Below, piece by piece: positions 5,700 through 8,401 of a DNA stretch of 8,401 nucleotides. A model generated the notes under the pieces. It made no database searches. It had not been told where the DNA came from and was given only the letters and a program-made list of their open reading frames with translations. The stretch spans positions 1 to 8,401 of the forward strand of contig CAMLJA010000073.1 of the NCBI GenBank assembly GCA_946480065.1. The letters are read 5' to 3'. How positions within the stretch are numbered: position 1 is the first letter of the stretch; every line of letters begins with the position of its first letter. The DNA comes from an uncultured Thermomonas sp. (GTDB lineage Bacteria; Pseudomonadota; Gammaproteobacteria; Xanthomonadales; Xanthomonadaceae). Both the position numbers and the translations under genes were made by a program.

Positions 5700-6338
5700 T
5701 CAGGCCGGCAGGTCGCGCAGGTGCTTTTCCTGCTCGGTGAGGCTGCGGAGGAAGCCTGGGTTGCGGAAGATCCGGTTGCCGTAGTCCTCGATCGCCTTGC
5801 CGTCCTTCGGCAGGCCGATGCCCAGCGCGTCGAGGCGCCAGATGATCGGGGCCATGGCGCAGTCGGCCAGGCTCATCTCGTGGTTGAGGTAGAACTTGCT
5901 GGCCTTGAACACCGGCACCGAGGCGGTCAGCAGTTCCCGCAGGCGCTTGCGCCCGGCGTCGGCCTGCTGCTTGTTGCCGAGCTGGATCGCCTGCACGTGC
6001 GGCACCCACTCGTGCTCGATCCGCAGCATCGCCAGCCGCAGGCGCGCCCGCGAGAGCGGGTCCACCGGCATCAGCGGCGGGTGGGGATAGCGTTCGTCCA
6101 GGTATTCGCCCACCACGCTGGCGGCGTACAGCACCAGCTCGCGCTCCACCAGGGTGGGCACCGAGTGGAACGGGTTGAGGTCGATCAGGTCCTCGGGCGG
6201 ATTCTGCGGATCCACCGGGATCATGTCGTAGGTGACGCCCTTGGCGGCCAGCACCAGGCGGACGCGGTGGCAAAGGACATCGTCGACCGAGGAGAACAGC
6301 GTCAGGGCGTTACGCATGCGTGCACTCACCGCCATCAT
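5700..6338 (-). CDS. sspA: Stringent starvation protein A (GST-fold RNA polymerase-associated factor)
   Basis: SspA binds RNA polymerase and affects stress, acid tolerance and virulence genes in gammaproteobacteria; it has a glutathione-transferase fold without transferase activity. The 212 residues show the N-terminal thioredoxin-like domain (about 11-85) with TLFSS, HRVRLVLAAKGV, DLIDLNP and SVPTLVERELVLY. The surface patch RYPHPPLMPV follows, whose PHP (85-87) corresponds to the functionally critical PHP of E. coli SspA. Then comes the helical C-terminal domain with SLADCAMAPIIWRL. The start is ATG 6338, eight bases after GGGAG; an ATG at 6335 directly follows and a GTG at 6347 is less likely. 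The gene lies 105 bases after petC with a hairpin between, and 14 bases before sspB. It could be read from the petABC promoter, its own, or both. Confidence 0.95.
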   Translation of the reverse strand: MMAVSARMRNALTLFSSVDDVLCHRVRLVLAAKGVTYDMIPVDPQNPPEDLIDLNPFHSVPTLVERELVLYAASVVGEYLDERYPHPPLMPVDPLSRARLRLAMLRIEHEWVPHVQAIQLGNKQQADAGRKRLRELLTASVPVFKASKFYLNHEMSLADCAMAPIIWRLDALGIGLPKDGKAIEDYGNRIFRNPGFLRSLTEQEKHLRDLPA

Positions 6339-6382
6339 CAGGAACACTCCCGCGCCCGGCGACCGCCGCCGCGCGCACCCGC

Positions 6383-6405
6383 GCCGCCCGCACGATGCGG
6401 GCGGC
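6383..6405 (-). terminator. GC hairpin between petC and sspA
   Basis: A perfect 10-bp inverted repeat (6383-6392 with 6396-6405) has a three-base loop and lies in the 105-base spacer after cytochrome c1. No T-run follows on the minus strand, so it may act as a partial terminator, an attenuator or an mRNA 3'-end stabiliser separating bc1 expression from sspAB. No convincing promoter for sspA is visible in the spacer. Confidence 0.45.
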
Positions 6406-6443
6406 CGCCAAGCGTCGTTCCCCGTGCCGCGCTGCCTGCCGCG

Positions 6444-7205
6444 TCAGTGAACGTCCCGCCAATAGTCCTTCTTCAGCATCCAGGCCAGGAAGGTGAAGAA
6501 GGCCAGGAAGAGGATCACCCACACGCCGGTGGCCGGGCGCTTCAGCGCCGCCGGCTCGCCCGCGTATTCCAGGAACGCGGTGATGTCGCGCACGGTCTGG
6601 TCGAATTCCTGCGGCGACTGGCTGCCCGGCTGGCTCAGGGTGAAGCCCTCCACCGGGGTTTCGCCGGCGGCGGTCTTCTTCCCTAGCACCGGCTGTTGCA
6701 GGCCCTGCAGCTCCCACAGCGGGTTGGGCATGGAGGCGTTCGGGAACAGCTTGTTGTTCCAGCCCACCGGGCGGGTCTCGTCCAGGTAGAAGGACTTGAG
6801 GTAGGTGTAGATCCAGTCGCTGCCGCGCACGCGGGCGATCACCGACAGGTCCGGCGGCGCCTTGCCGAACGCGGCGGTGCCCATCGCGGCGGTCATCGGC
6901 GAGATGACGTGGTCGCCGATCTTGGCGCCGGCTAGGTTGAGGTTTGCCTGCACCTGGTCCTCGGTCAGGCCGAGGTCCTCGCCGATCCGTGCGTAGCGCA
7001 GGTACTTCAGCGAATGGCAGCCGCTGCAGTAGTTCATGAACAGCTTGGCGCCGCGCTGCAGCGAGGCCCGGTCGTCGAGGTCGGTGCCCGACTGCTGCAG
7101 GCCGGCGGTCTCGCTGGCCAGGGCGGTGGCCGAGAGCAGCAGGCCGGCGGCGAGCACGGCCGCGCGCGACAGCAGCGTCCGCTTCTTGGAAAAGATGTCA
7201 GTCAT
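6444..7205 (-). CDS. petC: Cytochrome c1 of the bc1 complex
   Basis: The haem c subunit of ubiquinol:cytochrome c oxidoreductase; it takes electrons from the Rieske protein and passes them to soluble cytochrome c at the outer face of the inner membrane. The 253 residues start with a Sec signal (KKR then a hydrophobic core, likely cleaved after ALA at 28-30). They carry the haem site CSGCH (60-64), PPDLS (117-121), and SMPNPL with Met159 as probable sixth haem ligand. One C-terminal helix (about 227-244) ends in KKDYWRDVH and anchors the protein. The start ATG lies inside the end of petB (8-base overlap), implying translational coupling. Two Leu codons are CTA (in PVLGKK and NLAGAK), which look out of keeping with such GC-rich DNA. 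Confidence 0.97.
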   Translation of the reverse strand: MTDIFSKKRTLLSRAAVLAAGLLLSATALASETAGLQQSGTDLDDRASLQRGAKLFMNYCSGCHSLKYLRYARIGEDLGLTEDQVQANLNLAGAKIGDHVISPMTAAMGTAAFGKAPPDLSVIARVRGSDWIYTYLKSFYLDETRPVGWNNKLFPNASMPNPLWELQGLQQPVLGKKTAAGETPVEGFTLSQPGSQSPQEFDQTVRDITAFLEYAGEPAALKRPATGVWVILFLAFFTFLAWMLKKDYWRDVH

Positions 7206-8401
7206 GCATCGTCACCCGTTCCGGCACCGGCTTGGTCTTGTCGAGCCTGCTCCACACCGGCATCGTGATGAAGAAGGCGAAATAGAGGAAGGTCAGCACG
7301 CGGCCAATGATTGCCTCGACCGGGTCCGTGCCCGGGCCGGCGCCGATCTTGGCCAGCCACACGAAGCTGACCACGAACATCGCCAGCATCGCCCAGCTCA
7401 GCGGCCCGCGGTAGCGGTACGACCTGACCGGGGACTTGTCCAGCCACGGCACCAGGAACAGCATCACGATGGCGCCGAACATCACCAGCACGCCCCACAG
7501 CTTGATCCCGAAGAAGGAGGGGATCACGCGCAACATCGCGTAGTACGGCGTGAAGTACCACACCGGCTTGATGTGCGCCGGGGTGACCAGCGGGTTGGCC
7601 TCGGTGAAGTTGTCGTGCTCCAGGAACCAGCCGCCGAAGGTGGGCGCGAAGAAGATGATGAAGGCCGCGATGATCAGGAAGAAGCCGACCCCGACCAGGT
7701 CCTTGACCGTGTAATAGGGATGGAACGGGATGCCGTCGGCCGGCTTGTTCGCGTCCCAGCGGTTGCCCTTCGGGCCCTTCTTGATGTCCACGCCGTCGGG
7801 GTTGTTGGACCCGACCTCGTGCAGCGCGCCCAGGTGCAGGACCACCAGCAGCAGCAACACCAGCGGCAGCGCGATGACATGCAGCGCGAAGAAGCGGTTG
7901 AGGGTTGCGTCGCCGGGGTTGAAGTCGCCCATGATCCATTGGGTCAGGCCGCCACCGATCACCGGGATGGCGCCGAACAGCGAGATGATCACCTTGGCGC
8001 CCCAGTAGGACATCTGGCCCCAGGGCAGCACGTAGCCCATGAAGGCCTCGGCCATCAGCACCAGGTAGATCACCATGCCCAGCAGCCAGACCAGTTCGCG
8101 CGGCTTGCGGTAGCTGCCGTACATCAGGCCGCGGAACATGTGCAGGTAGACCACGATGAAGAACAGCGAGGCGCCGGTGCTGTGCATGTAGCGGATCAGC
8201 CAGCCCCACTCCACGTCGCGCATGATGTACTCGACCGAGCCGAAGGCATCGGCGGCGCTCGGCTTGAAGTGCATCGTCAGGAAGATGCCGGTCACGATCT
8301 GGTTGACCAGCACCAGCAGGGCCAGCGAACCGAAGTAGTACCAGAGGTTGAAGTTCTTCGGCGCGTAGTACTCGGTCATGTGCTTGCGGTACGCCGGCAT
8401 C
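7198..8401 (-). CDS. petB: Cytochrome b of the bc1 complex, N-terminus cut by window edge
   Basis: The membrane core of complex III, holding hemes bL and bH and the quinol sites. About 400 residues are visible. The ATG at 8400 (MPAYRKHMTEYYAPKN) is probably internal, since related cytochromes b have some 20 further residues before YRKHMTEYY, so I treat the gene as 5'-partial. In visible numbering the haem ligands are H73 and H87 (helix B) and H174 and H189 (helix D). GYVLPWGQMSYWGA (122-135) lies between them. The Qo motif at 279-282 reads PVWY, where mitochondria have PEWY. The two transmembrane blocks and the C-terminal helices (LWGVLVMFGAIVMLFLVPWLDKSPVRSYRYRG region) are intact. The gene overlaps petC by 8 bases. 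The Rieske gene petA would be expected just outside the right edge. Confidence 0.97.
   Translation of the reverse strand, partial: MPAYRKHMTEYYAPKNFNLWYYFGSLALLVLVNQIVTGIFLTMHFKPSAADAFGSVEYIMRDVEWGWLIRYMHSTGASLFFIVVYLHMFRGLMYGSYRKPRELVWLLGMVIYLVLMAEAFMGYVLPWGQMSYWGAKVIISLFGAIPVIGGGLTQWIMGDFNPGDATLNRFFALHVIALPLVLLLLVVLHLGALHEVGSNNPDGVDIKKGPKGNRWDANKPADGIPFHPYYTVKDLVGVGFFLIIAAFIIFFAPTFGGWFLEHDNFTEANPLVTPAHIKPVWYFTPYYAMLRVIPSFFGIKLWGVLVMFGAIVMLFLVPWLDKSPVRSYRYRGPLSWAMLAMFVVSFVWLAKIGAGPGTDPVEAIIGRVLTFLYFAFFITMPVWSRLDKTKPVPERVTMHD

Noticed and set aside
5686..6273. Extension of sspB to a 351-residue protein
   Set aside because: The added part is the sspA region in another frame with no resemblance to a protein family; SspB starts naturally at MDATPGP or MTSQRPY.

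Overview
The window is about 8.4 kb of very GC-rich DNA, densely packed with genes. Gene content and order, and the flavour of the proteins, suggest a gammaproteobacterium of the Xanthomonadaceae/Lysobacteraceae (Lysobacter, Luteimonas or Xanthomonas relatives). The clues are an E. coli-like Fe superoxide dismutase, beta/gamma-type cytochrome b and c1 followed by sspA-sspB, purE-purK, a Trm112-like gene overlapping nadC, and a DUF3301 protein. The family placement is from recalled resemblance, not a search.

Layout, left to right. (1) The 3' part of sodB (+), then a strong GC hairpin. (2) A five-segment membrane protein gene of unknown role (+), convergent with purK. (3) purE-purK (-), the two-step conversion of AIR to CAIR in purine synthesis, with a GTGA overlap. 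(4) Divergent from purE, a Trm112-family gene overlapping nadC (+; NAD synthesis). (5) An FHA-domain membrane-anchored protein (-), convergent with nadC. (6) A DUF3301 protein (+), divergent from the FHA gene. (7) A left-pointing block petB-petC-sspA-sspB: cytochrome b (cut by the right edge) and cytochrome c1 of the bc1 complex, then the RNA-polymerase-associated SspA and the ClpXP adaptor SspB.

The genes form small transcription units: [sodB], [DUF1453-like], [purE-purK], [Trm112-nadC], [FHA], [DUF3301], [petB-petC-(sspA-sspB)]. Coupling is tight inside units: stop/start overlaps of 4 nt for purE/purK and Trm112/nadC, and 8 nt for petB/petC. Two of the three convergent pairs meet on a single palindromic CTAG that supplies the stop codon of both genes.

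This is core housekeeping DNA. I see no mobile element, CRISPR array, phage gene, tRNA, rRNA or defence system, and no convincing undescribed multi-gene system. The points most worth a second look are the shared CTAG stops, the Trm112-like protein that has lost its zinc cysteines, the double-FHA tail-anchored protein, and the PVWY variant of the cytochrome b Qo motif. The longest stretch without a gene is about 115 bases.
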